Shown: positions 1-11,284 of the stretch, one piece after another
Numbering within the stretch: the first letter of the stretch is position 1
How the letters are laid out: each line of letters begins with the position of its first letter
NCBI GenBank assembly: GCA_022570795.1
Contig: JAKUDP010000006.1
Coordinates: 1,054,001 to 1,118,000 of the forward strand
Reading direction: 5' to 3'
Source of the DNA: Sphaerulina vaccinii
Taxonomy: Eukaryota; Ascomycota; Dothideomycetes; Mycosphaerellales; Mycosphaerellaceae
DNA: 64,000 nt
Position numbers and translations under genes: made by a program
The notes under the pieces: generated by a model
The model's database searches: none
What the model saw: only the letters and a program-made list of their open reading frames with translations
What the model was told of the DNA's origin: nothing

Positions 1-1173
1 GGAACACGCTGGTTCCTCGCAAGACTGTTGCCCGGAGCCGCTAGCACCATCACACATCATGTTGCACGATTCGCACTCATGGTTGTTGCGGAACAAATCA
101 CTGGAAGACTGCAGACTTACCTTGCTAAGAATATCGAGAAACGCAAGAATATGAAGTACCTGGAACTCAGCACAGCATGGGTCTTCGAAGGCCTGCTACT
201 CGCAATTGACATCGCACTCCTGCCTCTCGAGTATCACGCCGCAACGCAGATGCTAGGTCTGACACCTGCGCGACCTCTCTTTCCATCGATGCAATTCTGC
301 CTACCTTGGCATGCAGAGAGCTTCCATAGTTTCGGCTGGAATGGTGTCGTCAGCAATCGTTTCTTTCACAAGTTCACATCGCCAGCAGCATTCTTTCTCA
401 TGCGGAAGATGGTGGCATATGATGCCGCCGACAGCGTACTGCCAGTCTTTCATCTCATCACAGATTTCCGTTTTCCCGAAGTGGACGATGATCCCGCGAA
501 AGTTGTTGCGCCGAAGTTCAAGAAGGATCCTGTTGGATGGGTGCTGTACCAATGCTACTCCATACGATCAAGCTTCTTGCAGCGAAGCGGATGGACTCTC
601 GTCAAGCGCAATGAGACCCGCCGAACCGAAGAGGACGACCACGAGATGTATACCCAGGCCCATTCTGCCGACGAGACTGGTGCTCCCATCCACCGCTCGA
701 CGACATTGGCGCAGCTCCCAGCACAATTTCTCTGTGAGGCCATGGATGCACTGTTTGCAGGGATCCTCAGCCTACCGTTCGAGGCTCTGATGATGCGCAC
801 GATCGCTGCTAGCTTCGTCGCCTCTTATACTCCTGCAACTCTGCTCTACGGAAGTACTCGACCTGCAACTCTGCTTTACGCAAGTACTCGTCCTGCAACT
901 CTGCTCTACACACCGTTTGGAGGCGGACCTGTATCACATGGACGGGCGGCAGCCAGTCAATATGCAGGACGTGTTGGCCTGTCGCTGGCATTGGCTGCTT
1001 CAGTCGATGTTGTGTTATTCTTCGGCATCTACAAGAGTGTGCGAAGACTCGGGACAGGATCCCTTGACTGGGGCAGAAGAGGCAAGATCGGAAGCTGCAT
1101 TTACAGTGCAGATTTCTCAGCAGAAGATCGTGGCAGAGGCCACCGCGGGGACGAGCTTGCGCAGATTCACTGA
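1..1173 (+). CDS. Membrane protein of unknown function, 5'-truncated by window edge
   Basis: The reading frame is open from base 1 and has no in-frame ATG near the left edge, so the gene very likely starts outside the window. About 390 residues are visible. An N-terminal hydrophobic part (frame residues about 15-85, with stretches such as FEGLLLAIDIALL) and a C-terminal hydrophobic helix (LSLALAASVDVVLFFGIY) flank a soluble middle part rich in charged residues, which suggests an integral membrane protein with a loop. Near the C-terminus a 10-residue unit (PATLLYxSTR) is repeated about 2.6 times, encoded by a 30-bp tandem repeat. I do not recognise a family. The stop is followed by about 480 bp without a clear gene. 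Confidence 0.6.
   Translation, partial: GTRWFLARLLPGAASTITHHVARFALMVVAEQITGRLQTYLAKNIEKRKNMKYLELSTAWVFEGLLLAIDIALLPLEYHAATQMLGLTPARPLFPSMQFCLPWHAESFHSFGWNGVVSNRFFHKFTSPAAFFLMRKMVAYDAADSVLPVFHLITDFRFPEVDDDPAKVVAPKFKKDPVGWVLYQCYSIRSSFLQRSGWTLVKRNETRRTEEDDHEMYTQAHSADETGAPIHRSTTLAQLPAQFLCEAMDALFAGILSLPFEALMMRTIAASFVASYTPATLLYGSTRPATLLYASTRPATLLYTPFGGGPVSHGRAAASQYAGRVGLSLALAASVDVVLFFGIYKSVRRLGTGSLDWGRRGKIGSCIYSADFSAEDRGRGHRGDELAQIH
832..910 (+). repeat. 30-bp tandem repeat inside the first gene (2.6 copies)
   Basis: Two complete 30-bp copies (832-861 and 862-891) and a partial third (892-910) differ at only a few bases. Because 30 is a multiple of three, the repeat keeps the frame and encodes a 10-residue unit beginning PATLLY. 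Confidence 0.9.
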
Positions 1174-1659
1174 TCAATGATGAATACTAGCCTTTTTGAA
1201 ACACTTCAGAGCGCCTCTCACTCGCGCACGAGGAGTCCTTCACCCGTGGATGGAGCGACTCTAGTGCTATGCTGTCGACTCTGGCTTATCTTTCATGCTA
1301 TTCTGCTCGTCGAAAGACAGAGTTCTGGAAGGTCTCTTTACCACCGTGAGCACAGCAGAGACGATTTTAGAGCTCAGGACGAATATTTGTGTTATTCCAC
1401 AGTCTGAGCTGCCGTTTTGACTTTGTCATCGAAGCACTTCGAAGAGTACCTCTCGCGGATATTTGTTTTGCCTTGGTGTATACCAACTCTGGAGCGCACT
1501 CCGAGCCCGAGCTGTAAGCTTAATAACATGGCATAGCTGACCGAAAGCTTAAGTCCAGCAGGGATGTATCACAGCTGCCGATAGGCCGTATCGAGCTTGG
1601 CCGTTGGTACACTACAGCTAAAGCTGGCCATACAGCATCTGACGCAGAACACTTCGAAT
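1174..1659. other. Intergenic, no gene seen
   Basis: Only short ORFs without recognisable content. It probably holds the 3' end of the upstream gene and the promoter of the GH127 gene. The first exon of that gene is assigned from position 1660. Confidence 0.5.
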
Positions 1660-3848
1660 ATGAAGTGGCCCGGCCTCATCCTGCAGACATGGCGCGCGTA
1701 CGGACCATCAGTGTCCAAACTCACTTTCCCGGACGACTTCTCGGCAGCACCGCCAACCTCACGTTAGTTTGCTATAACACTTGACACTGGCAATGCTCAT
1801 TGACAACCCATCTAGTTGTACCTTTCGTCTACGGTGAGATCCCGCTTGGTAACGTTACTCCCAATGGCTGGCTACGTGCAGAGATGAAGACTGAGGCCGC
1901 TGGGCTTGCTGGCCACCTCTACAACTTCTATTCGTTCGTTCACGACTCGTCATGGTTGGGCAGCACCCAGGAATACAGCGGGCTCAACGAGGCTTTCCCT
2001 TATTGGCTGAACGGTCTGGTACCACTGGCGTACACTCTCAATGACCAACGACTCAAGAGTCAAGTTCACGAAGCCATGGACTACCTCTGCTCTCAAATGA
2101 TTGCGGACGATGGCTGGATTGGACCTGAGAAGGAAGGCTATCGCTTGCTCTGGGCTCGAACTTTGATATTCTTCGCATGGACGAGCCTGGCGGACGCGAA
2201 CAAGACTTACGAAGAACCCATCGTCACAGCCATGCATGACTTCATCACCTTGATGCACTCAATGTTGAAGGACAATGGGACTGGTCTTGTTGAACAAAAG
2301 GATGATTTACTACCAGGTTACTACTTCTGGTTCCTCTCTCGAGTTGCAGAGATGATCGTCAGTCTCCAGTGGCTGCATGAGAAGCACCCTCGTGGCCAAG
2401 AGCAGATCCTTCTCGAGAATATGCGAATTCTGCATGAGTATGGCTATAAGTGGGAGGATTGGTTCACGAACAGCAGCTATCCATTCACCGACTTGTACAA
2501 CCTCTCGGACAACTTCACAGACGATAACTTTCACTTCCTGCATGGCGTCAATGTTGGCGAGGGTCTCAAAGCTCCAGCAGTCATTAGGAGATATACGCAC
2601 AACGATAGTCTAGTCCAGACAACGCGAGACGGCGTGCAGTGGACCATGAAGTATCATGGCGCTCCATCAGGCACTATCATTGCTGACGAGCGCGAAGATG
2701 GCATCAGTCCGTGGCAAGGATCTGAGCTATGCACGGCTGTCGAAGTTATGTTCTCACTGAGCTACAACTTCCGCGCTCTTGGAGAGTCATTTTATGCTGA
2801 TGGGTCTGAACTTGCGGCATACAATGCTTTACCAGGAGGGATGACTGATGACTGGTGGGCGCATGTGTATGTGAGCCAGCCGAATTCGCCATACTCGAAG
2901 AACTTGACATGGTCTCCGTTCTTCAATGTGAATGAAGTGGGCCAGACTTATGGACTTGAGCCGGACTGTAAGTACTTATGCCTGTCGATAATGAGTTGAG
3001 GCTGACGGTATTTGACAGATCCATGTTGTACTGTCAATCATCCGCAAGGTCTGCCGAAGTTCGTGCAAGCTGCATTCGTCACTCTAGGAGACACTGGCTT
3101 GGTACATGCTCTTCTGGGGCCGGTATCTGTACAGACCACGATCAATCAAGGTTCTGTCGCAGTCGACTGCGAGACGAATTATCCCTTCGGAGATGTGTTC
3201 ATATACAAGATTCAAGCCGAGAAACCTTTCGATCTATACGTTCGCCAGCCAACGTGGGCCATCAAAGCCACCCTGACCGCAAGTGGCTCCGAGGACGCAA
3301 CATTCAACACGACAAGTGGTCTGCATAAGATCTCGATCCCGGCTGGTATTTCCACAGCAACCTACATAATCGACACCTCCATTCGTACCGAGCCACGCGC
3401 CAACGACACCATTGCCATCTATCGCGGTGCCCTCCTCTACGCCTTCGAAGTTGCCGCAAACATAACATCCACAGGACCACACCACTATCGCAACCTAATC
3501 CTCTACTCAGCAGACTACGCGCCGCCTCAAGCGAAAGACTACATAATGCTCAACGCCACAGCATGGAACATCGCCATTGATCCTTCTACGATTGTCTATC
3601 ATCCACGACCCAACGTGTTCAAACCTTTGCCAACTCCAATCTTCGCATCTGGGAAGCCGCCAATGTATATGACTGCTCGTGCTTGTTTGATTGAATGGGA
3701 ACTGTTCAATGGTACGACGCCTGGTTGGCCGATTGCGTTGGCTGAGAGGAAGTGCTTGGGAGACGTTTTTGAGGCGAAGCTGGTGCCGTATGGAAGTGCG
3801 AAGTTGAGGATGAGTGAGATTGCGGTGATTGATTTGGAGGGGAAGTAA
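1660..3848 (+). CDS. Glycoside hydrolase GH127 (DUF1680), beta-L-arabinofuranosidase-like
   Basis: Three exons, 1660-1762, 1816-2967 and 3019-3848, give 694 residues; the introns are 53 and 51 bp (GTTAGT..CTAG and GTAAGT..CAG). The product resembles the DUF1680/GH127 clan, which releases terminal beta-L-arabinofuranose using a Zn-bound cysteine nucleophile. The Zn/Cys ligands of the characterised bacterial enzyme appear to be present: an E-x-C triplet (SELC, E338 and C340) and the paired CC in YPCC (C421 and C422), which is formed exactly across the second splice junction and so supports that intron. Other family blocks are NEAFPYW, AAYNALPG and the WWAHVY region. The extreme N-terminus is less certain: the first exon has no strong signal peptide, although fungal members are usually secreted, and N-glycosylation sequons (NGT, NDS, NLT) are common. 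Substrate specificity cannot be read from sequence. Confidence 0.88.
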
Positions 3849-3929
3849 AGTCGAATATCAGATGATACGTAGGGTCTTTCTTGTTGGCCTCTGGGGCTAG
3901 CCATCGCAGCTTGAAGGCAGTTCGTTTCG

Positions 3930-4412
3930 TCACCAATATGCATTCTTGGTTTCTTCCACCTCTTCCCTATGTAAGAAGAAATATGGTGTTGTGAGTGAGC
4001 TACCATATATACGCCGAAAATCACCTTGCATCTCTCGAATCGCGTTGTTTCCTCTGATATAGTAACAGCCAATTCCAATCGTTCCAAGCATGCCTCGACA
4101 GTTCTTGCCGATGCTGTCCAGAAATGAGAGGGCAGTAACAAGATCTTTGCAGATGAAGAGATGCATCCTGTAATAGTCTTCGACGTTTTCTTTCCGCGTA
4201 GCTTGGTTGATCTGAAGGCATTTCGGCGGTGTGTACTTCTTGTTGATGTAGATTGATGTAGCAGGAGACCAGACTGTTCTCGCGGGCCGACTCAATAATT
4301 CGAAGTGATACAGTTCGGGTGGCGCTATCGTGAAGACATGGTCCTTGATGATATCGTAAATCTCTTGAGGGAGGCCTTCCATTTGGCCTCGTAGTGTGAC
4401 CATCCTTTCCAT
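3930..4412 (-). CDS. Small fungal protein of unknown function (F-box/2EXR-like style)
   Basis: A 160-residue single-exon ORF starting MERMVTLRGQ. The order of an N-terminal GLPQEIYDIIKDHVF helix, a short SIYINKKY.PP segment and LQINQATR is typical of the large fungal-specific families of F-box-like or 2EXR-type hypothetical proteins, which usually read LPxEIxxxIYxxVF followed by LLQVNRxxR. No catalytic motif is visible. It is convergent with the GH127 gene, 81 bp from its stop. A role in protein turnover would be a guess based on the F-box resemblance only. The start is the first ATG in the frame; an upstream exon is possible. Confidence 0.6.
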   Translation of the reverse strand: MERMVTLRGQMEGLPQEIYDIIKDHVFTIAPPELYHFELLSRPARTVWSPATSIYINKKYTPPKCLQINQATRKENVEDYYRMHLFICKDLVTALSFLDSIGKNCRGMLGTIGIGCYYIRGNNAIREMQGDFRRIYGSSLTTPYFFLHREEVEETKNAYW

Positions 4413-6315
4413 TTCTTGATGATGCGTGTCTGGGTATCAGCAAGTGTCGTTAAACTCAAGAAAAGTTATGGGACATGTGACACGTTTGCTACCTGTAGTT
4501 GAGTTTCACTGTACCAATGGCGCTGTCTCTACTGCTGCCTGTCTCACCATGCGTCTAATCCCGATCCCACCTTTATACACGAGTCTGCAAGTTCTCCTGA
4601 AGAGATGCCCAGCCACGACATCTGCTTCGCGTATAACGAGCTCTTTCCGTTTCTGCCACCTGCACGTGCTGAGATTGTGCCTGCACTTCCAGTTTTTGTC
4701 TCCTCGACTCATGTCGTTCGTCTTCGCACCAGTTTAAAGAGCGTTGGCAAGTCCGATGCTCACTCCTCGACGTCCAACATCGTCTTGACAACATGAAGCA
4801 GTACTAGCACATCAGCATAGGCACGTCGCCTGCAAGCAGACATTAGGGTCCTGTGATGCCTGCGCTAGAATACCATCTCCCACAAGCTTGCTCTGCTAGC
4901 ACGCATCGCCGCGTGACGACTAGGCTCTTGACTCTTCCGCAGCTCGCGCAGCTGGCTCCGTGTTCTCTGCGACTTCTCGTGAGAAGTGTACGCTTTGTTG
5001 ATCGTCGAGGAGTCTACGCAGGCGTATGCTGGGAACTCGTACCCTGGACTATGGTACTGATGGAGTCGGCGTTATCGGTCTCGAGCTGGGGTCTGTATTG
5101 CTTTGCGTAGCCAGCTTGCGTGTCAAGGCGGCTTGTCTGGTCTTGGTGAATCCGCTGCGTGGCTATCGACACTGCCACAAGACGGACAACAGCCAGCCTG
5201 CCTCGTAAGTGTGTTAAGAGCAAGCATCGTATGAGCAACTATACATAGGAAACCTTTTGGTAGAGATGGTGTGAGCACAGCAGCAAATTTGATGGACATG
5301 GTTCGTAGCTAGCCTGACCGATAGTCACCCGAACCCGCCTCGCCCCATGGAGTTCACGTCTTGCTTGCCTGCGCTTGCTGCGACGCTTTCTCATCATTGA
5401 CCAGGCTGATGGTGTCTCGTGCCTGGGTGTCGGTATCCTTGGCAGCGGTTTGTAACCAAGCAGACGCTGTGTTCATTACTCGGCTAGCGATGTGGACATC
5501 CTGGCGTCGATTGCCGCCTGGCCATGGGTCTCGTGTTGCTGCCATTTCAATGTCAAGCTGTGGCTGGTATTGGCTACCCACAACCAAGCTTCCAGTGACA
5601 TCGAGTCGTTGGAGGGGGTGTTTTTAACATTCCCCGTATCAGAACTTCAAGGTTCGTGGCAGATGGCGTGTTTCCTTTCTGAGTTTAGTCAGGCACCTCA
5701 ACGATCTGGAGCTCGATGCATGATGTATGTCAGACTGCAGGATCAATAAGAGCTTCTCTGGGTGTTCGATATGAGAGCAAGTGATGAGCTGAAACAGATC
5801 GCAGGCATTGATCCGTCGACCTAGAAACCATCCTGACACGGTTGTGAGGCCTGTTTGAGGCAGAGCAGACTCGTCGATCCGTTTAGTATTCGTACACCGC
5901 CATGGAAGCAGGGTTTGTGGTCTGAAGGTTGAGCGGCCGAGGGGGGCTTAAAATGCGAGCCAAGCCAGACAAAGTGCACGCATCATGACAACTGGCTAAA
6001 CATGCACCGCATCTTCTCTTCTACCACGAGACCAACCACATGATATTCAGTGTTTGCTCCTCCACAATCACCCGAGGAAACACACCATGATAGCATAAGG
6101 TCAGCAGTCGCTATCCTCCAGTCGCAATTGGAAGCTCCTTCCCTCTGCACGAGCTCTCTTGCTGGATCCACGTCAAGAGCCATTGTTGCACAAGAATCCA
6201 CATGCAAGTGCAGCCAATTGCAGAACAAAGAAGTTGTATTTCTGACATTCCAGACCTAGACCACCTAAGATCGGTGCACCATCTCCGCATGAAGAGCACA
6301 CATTCGACACACATC
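4413..6315. other. Gene-poor stretch, nothing convincing
   Basis: About 1.9 kb with only short, overlapping, mutually incompatible ORFs (none above about 105 residues) and no recognisable domain, tRNA or transposon terminus. The right end must hold the promoter and 5' leader of the sterol reductase gene. Confidence 0.5.
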
Positions 6316-7734
6316 ATGGAGAAGGTCCTTGAAACCATTGTGCCGGAGACTGCCAAACCTGTGCTCTGGGGCGCTCATAGCAACAAGGCCAAATGGGAAA
6401 GCACAGCAGGAGTGCTGGCACTCATCATTTGCTGTCCCACATTATGCATCCTCAATTGGGTGGCCTTGGAGCAATTCGGAGGCTCGTTAGCCAAGACAGT
6501 CTCGGCAGCTCTCGATCATGGTCCTGTGCTCTACGTGCTTCATAACCTGCCGAAACCATCTCAAGCCGCAATCGCTGGATACGCTGGATGGCTTTTATTC
6601 CAAGCATTCCTGTATGGTGCGCTTCCGGGCGAGATCTGCTTTGGCCAGAAGACTCCTGCTGGATATCAACTCCACTACAAGACGAATGGGCTTCTCGCAT
6701 GGGTACTGACGCATGCTCTGTTCGTTGGAGGATCCTACTATGGTTACATAGATCCTGCGATCATTGCAAAGAACTGGGAAGGTCTGCTTGTGTCTGTCAA
6801 TGTTTATGGCTTCGTCTTGGCGATTCTTGCATATGTCAAAGGTCACCTTTTCCCATCGCATCCGGAAGACCGCAAGTTGAGTGGAAGCTGGATTTACGAC
6901 TTCTGGGCTGGCGTTGAGCTCAACCCACGATTTGGGTCCTACTGGGACTTCAAATTCTTCCACAATGGTCGTCCTGGTATTGTTGCCTGGACCCTGATCA
7001 ACTTGTCCTGGGCAGCATATCAATACCAGAGCCTAGGATATGTCACCGACTCCATGCTGGTACTCAACATCTTGCAAGCTCTTTACGTTGTGGACTTCTT
7101 CTGCAACGAAAGCTGGTACACCAGGACCATTGACATCAGCCACGACCATTTCGGATTCATGTTGGCCTGGGGCGATACGACATTCCTGCCAACCTTTTAC
7201 ACTTTGCAGGCCCAGTACCTCGCTCGCTACCCAACTCACCTTTCGAGAGGCCAGGCGGCGGGCATCCTTGCTATTGGCTTCCTTGGATATGGTATCTTCA
7301 GATCAGCAAACTTTCAGCGCGATCATGTTCGCGCCAAGCAAGGTGATGCGCGTATCTGGGGACGACCAGCAGAGTTCATTCGTTGCAAGTACCACACTAG
7401 TGATGGAAAGGAGCACACTAGTCTGCTACTCACTTCTGGCTGGTGGGGAGTGGCAAGACACTCCAACTATCTTGCAGATCTGGTTGGGGTGAGTTTCACA
7501 ATGCTCTTTCATGCCATCAAGCACAACAGCTAACTTCTTGCGAAACAGAGCTTTGCCTATTGCATGACATGCGGCTTCGACAGCATCTTACCGTACTCGT
7601 ACTTCTTCTTCATGACCGCGCTGCTTATCCACAGAGCTCGGAGAGATGAGCGGAGATGTCGTGCCAAGTACGGTGAGAAATGGGACGAGTACTGCCGAGC
7701 TGTGCCATACACGATGATTCCAGGAATCTTCTGA
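6316..7734 (+). CDS. Sterol reductase, 7-dehydrocholesterol reductase (DHCR7) type
   Basis: Exons 6316-7488 and 7549-7734 (60-bp intron, GTGAGT..CAG) give about 452 residues. It belongs to the ERG4/ERG24/DHCR7 family of polytopic ER NADPH-dependent sterol reductases. Family signatures are present (VELNPRFG; LLLTSGWWGVARHSNYLADLVG), but the details match DHCR7 rather than fungal ERG24 or ERG4: NGRPGIVAWTLINLS, DFFCNESWYTRTIDISHDHFG, and a C-terminus ending RRCRAKYGEKWDEYCRAVPY and IPGIF. DHCR7 reduces the C7-C8 double bond of delta-5,7 sterols, a bond that ergosterol retains, so this is not a standard ergosterol step. Alternative in-frame ATGs lie at 6202 and 6289; 6316 was chosen because homology begins soon after it. 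It stands alone between gene-poor regions. Confidence 0.88.
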
Positions 7735-9295
7735 TCTCGAAGCATAGAGAAGCGAAAATGTGCGTGAACGAAAGACGAGGAAACATTACTACAACTTTAC
7801 AGCATAGAGCGCTCCCATTGAGCGGATTTATAGTGCTTCAGAGCACAGTTGGCAAATGCAAAATTCTAGTATCCAAACATGGCATTATCAACGTCCACGA
7901 TCCTCCACGAGCAAGATCGATGTGAGTAGGGCCGAGGAGATGCTGTCGCTCACAAACCCGTGTCTCGCAGACCTTGCCGACTGACAACTGATTCTGGAAG
8001 TGTAGTACTGAGATCTCGAGGCGTCTATCAGCTCTCTCCGTCGCGTGGCGATCCGATTGCGTAGGACAAGGGTTCATGAGGGTGTCCTGAAGGCATTACT
8101 GATTGCCTGGAGGCTCGCCATCTTTTCTGGGACTTGTTGTTGGTCTCGGACAGCACAGAAGTCGGCTTGAAATCCGCAATGTGTTCAGACCCTCTTTCTC
8201 GCATACAGAGGGCGGCAGTCGGTCCGTGAGGACGTTTCTCCTGCATAGTCGAGCCACGCGTGGAAGGACACCGAGATTCGTTCTACAGGGAATCTTGGTA
8301 TTGCAAGGCCGAGACCTAAGCCACAAGTCGAGACTGATGTCAACATGGTACGATAGATCTGTTGTACCCTTTTATCATTCTGTCAGTCATCAGGTATCGC
8401 ATGGAAGCTGTAGGCTATTGCGGTATATGTATGCAGGTCTGTAATTTTCAGCCTGATCTGTAGTTGTTCGAGACCCAAGCCACAGCCCTGTCGAAAACCT
8501 GTATGTTTGTGATACTTGCCTGATAATGTAGATGTCGTCATTGATCACCTTTCGTTATACATGAAGCCAGCACGGGAGGATGTACAGGTCTATAATATGA
8601 CAGAATTGATAGCTGTATAGTGTCAAGTATCTTCGTACGTCTTGGCGAGCAGACTACAGAGACATACTGGCTGGGTGATGTGTTTGATGTGCCGGTGGCT
8701 TACGGTTCATACCGAAGGGCCATTGGTCTAGAGCACATGTTTGTGGTGGCTTGCTTGCGATGTTGGCTCTCGTGGTCAAAGGGCATCTGTGAAAACCCTG
8801 TAACGAGTCACGTAGCTGTAGTTGATGTTCCTTTGATAGGCCATCTCGACTGGCAAGGCCATATGGAATTAAATGGCTGTGCTTACAATACCAGTAGACG
8901 TCGGTTGCAGATTACCATGCGATCTCCGCGTGGTATTGACTCAGGTCTCCTTACCACCAGGCGTAGATGCTGATTGCAGTTCTGATTGCTCTGGTCGGTC
9001 GAGAATAGCTGATAGGCGGAGCACTTGGCCACTATACGACGCCTACATGTTGTGGAGTTCGTGATGGCGAGATTCATCTGAGCACTGCTTGCATATCTCA
9101 TTCTAGGCGTAACTGGTGACAGCTGAGGATAGCCTCGATCTGCGTTGACTTGTACTCCGACTTTGAGAGGCTGTTTCGAGGCTTGAGTCCAGACCTGTGG
9201 CAGAGAGAGTATGTCGGGATGTGCCATCTATTTCACACTGCTGTAAGTACGTTGTTGCTGCTTGCATATGTGAGCGCCTGGAACTGCATCAGTTC
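7735..9295. other. Gene desert, left part
   Basis: About 1.5 kb without a supportable gene. ORFs are short (up to about 117 residues), lack family motifs and overlap on both strands. I see no terminal inverted repeats, LTRs or simple-repeat arrays. Confidence 0.5.
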
Positions 9296-10054
9296 TTATC
9301 TTTGGTGACACGCAAGATTTTCCGAACGTCTGTGTTGCGATCGCACCGGCATTCCAAACAGGGACGCCACGAGATCGAAGTTCGAGAAGACAGTCCACGA
9401 GCAATCCGGCCCGTGCCTTGATGCGCTAGAAGTTTTGTAGAAGGTCACCTTTCGGCGCCAGCTCCACGCCCGTGATGTTGCATCGTCAAGGAACAGGAAG
9501 GAGGCTATCAGCAAATGCCGAATTGTGGTGGGTAGAGCTTCCGGATTGCGAAGGTACTGCAGTCTTGCACCTGTCGAGGAAGTAGTGGTACCAGTACATA
9601 TGATGTACCAATGGTGCAGCCGAATCTTAAGTCCCAAACGGAGTGAGGTCCAGATGCCGGGATCATGAAACGCCTGCCTTGATGTGAGAGCATCACTGAG
9701 AGCTCGTGTCCCTATCACTCCGCCGTACAGCAGTCCATGACAAGATGCATACTTCTCCTGCAGGCCGCTGTCTGGCGTATAGGGGAGGAAGTGGCTTCGT
9801 GGTGACCTGGCTTGCCAATGGCATAAATTTGTCAATCTGGCTCCTTCTGGCCCATATCGAGGCGCTTTGTGTGCGATCGTGTACTTCCAGGTATTCGGTC
9901 GCCAGCCAGCCGAGACTTTCTGCTTATTGAAAGGTAGAAAGCGAAGCAATACGAATAGTATCAGCAATACAGGCCACTTGGCAATACTCCATTTGTCCGT
10001 TATAAAGCTGTGGTGATGAGATGTCATTGATGGATACCTGAGGTTCTCCTTCAT
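9296..10054 (-). CDS. Unrecognised 252-residue ORF with an N-terminal membrane segment
   Basis: Starts at an ATG at 10054. After about 27 residues comes one clear hydrophobic helix (WPVLLILFVLLRFLPF) preceded by a short polar N-terminus, an arrangement expected of a type II or signal-anchored protein. The rest is basic and rich in Ser, Thr, His and Arg, with scattered cysteines and no motif I know. An uninterrupted frame of this length is unlikely by chance in this base composition, but the composition after the helix looks poorly constrained, so it may be a decayed gene, one exon of a gene, or chance. I assign no function. Confidence 0.3.
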   Translation of the reverse strand: MKENLRYPSMTSHHHSFITDKWSIAKWPVLLILFVLLRFLPFNKQKVSAGWRPNTWKYTIAHKAPRYGPEGARLTNLCHWQARSPRSHFLPYTPDSGLQEKYASCHGLLYGGVIGTRALSDALTSRQAFHDPGIWTSLRLGLKIRLHHWYIICTGTTTSSTGARLQYLRNPEALPTTIRHLLIASFLFLDDATSRAWSWRRKVTFYKTSSASRHGPDCSWTVFSNFDLVASLFGMPVRSQHRRSENLACHQR

Positions 10055-10114
10055 CTTCGCGTGTCGAGGTCAACGGAGGAGCAGCTGAGGTCCAGAAGGC
10101 CACAGGGATAAGCC

Positions 10115-10309
10115 CTAGACGATCGTCATCTTGGGCAGACTCCAGAATTCCTCCAGATCAGGCCAGCTCTCAATTGCCAGCTTGATGCCGGGGCGAGGCA
10201 CCCTCCACTCCAAAACACATTCATCGTTCTCGACCTCATCACCACCCAATGTTCCCTTTGTCAACGGCTGATTTCGTGCGGATCTCGGAACCCTTAAGTC
10301 TTTGTGCAA
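10115..10309 (-). other. Possible C-terminal exon of an unknown minus-strand gene
   Basis: A 64-codon frame whose last 40 residues (ECVLEWRVPRPGIKLAIESW and PDLEEFW) have coding-like composition and end in a stop 60 bp beyond the start of the neighbouring 252-residue ORF. It could be the terminal exon of a gene whose upstream exons I cannot define. No family is recognised. Confidence 0.2.
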
Positions 10310-11284
10310 AGTCGCACAAGACTTCGTACGAACGCCGAGCAGCTGCGAGACAAAAGGTTCAATCCAAGCGTGAGAAAGGGCATAAGTCAGCAGTAGCTCT
10401 CCGTTTGGCGCGGTTCCCCCTGCAGAGAGTTGCAGCCACCCAGCTTATCCGAGCCTGGACGCACAGCGCCCGCGCCGCTTACGAACTGGTCTGCTGCATG
10501 TGATGACGTACGATTCTTGGGCGTTGTGTCCAGATAGGTGCTCGTGCTCGCGGCGCCTGTGTTTGCTGTGAAGATGTTGCAGCAGACCATCTGCTTGATG
10601 AAGTGCATGGAAATCCTTCAGAGGTCAGTCAAGACGGCACGCTCAGCACGCGAACATGCAAGACATGCGTGGATGATCGACAGAGTGGAATAAGTGGATC
10701 ACATTTGAGAACGCGCTAGTACGGTGCTTGGCGTGCCGTTCTTTCCCTTCTTCAATGTGGCCAGACCGCGATCGCCCAGCGAACGCCTCAAGCGCCAGCA
10801 CGAAAGCTAAGAGTGTTACATCGTTTCGCAGGATGAGAAATCCAGCGGTACTCGTGCTGGATACTATCGACTGGTCATCCTACTCCATTCACGCGTCTTC
10901 CTCACAGACAGGCATTCACAACAGCAGTAGCAGTCCGAATAACTTGTATTCACGGCCATACCGGTGCATACCGCCGGCACAGATTTAGGAACCCGACCAC
11001 GCAGATCTCTCCCCGTGTTTGTGCTGCGTCCGACTAGTCCGCAGACACCCTGACCACCCGCTTGGGACATCTGGAATTTTGAGCACTTCTGCTGTACTTC
11101 ACGAACCGCAGACCTGCATCCACTCATTAAGCAGCAATAAATCGCCACTCTACCTCCAGTGATCGTGCACCAGGACCAGGACCGATTTTACATTGAGCTG
11201 GAGCCATATTTCGAAGTGCTCTTGAGTGGGGCGACTCGATGAGTGCACCCAGCATTGCCGGGACGTGAGCAGAGAGCGACAGTA
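10310..11284. other. Intergenic, probably includes the histidine kinase promoter and leader
   Basis: No ORF above about 95 residues and no recognisable motif. The histidine kinase frame extends 42 bp upstream of its first ATG, so a start further upstream through an intron cannot be excluded. Confidence 0.4.

Noticed and set aside
8103..8444. 113-codon ORF in the gene desert
   Set aside because: Length compatible with chance and no domain.
9296..10309. UstYa-like (DUF3328) gene from the membrane helix
   Set aside because: A single helix is present, but the paired HxxHC motifs that define the family are not found in any frame.
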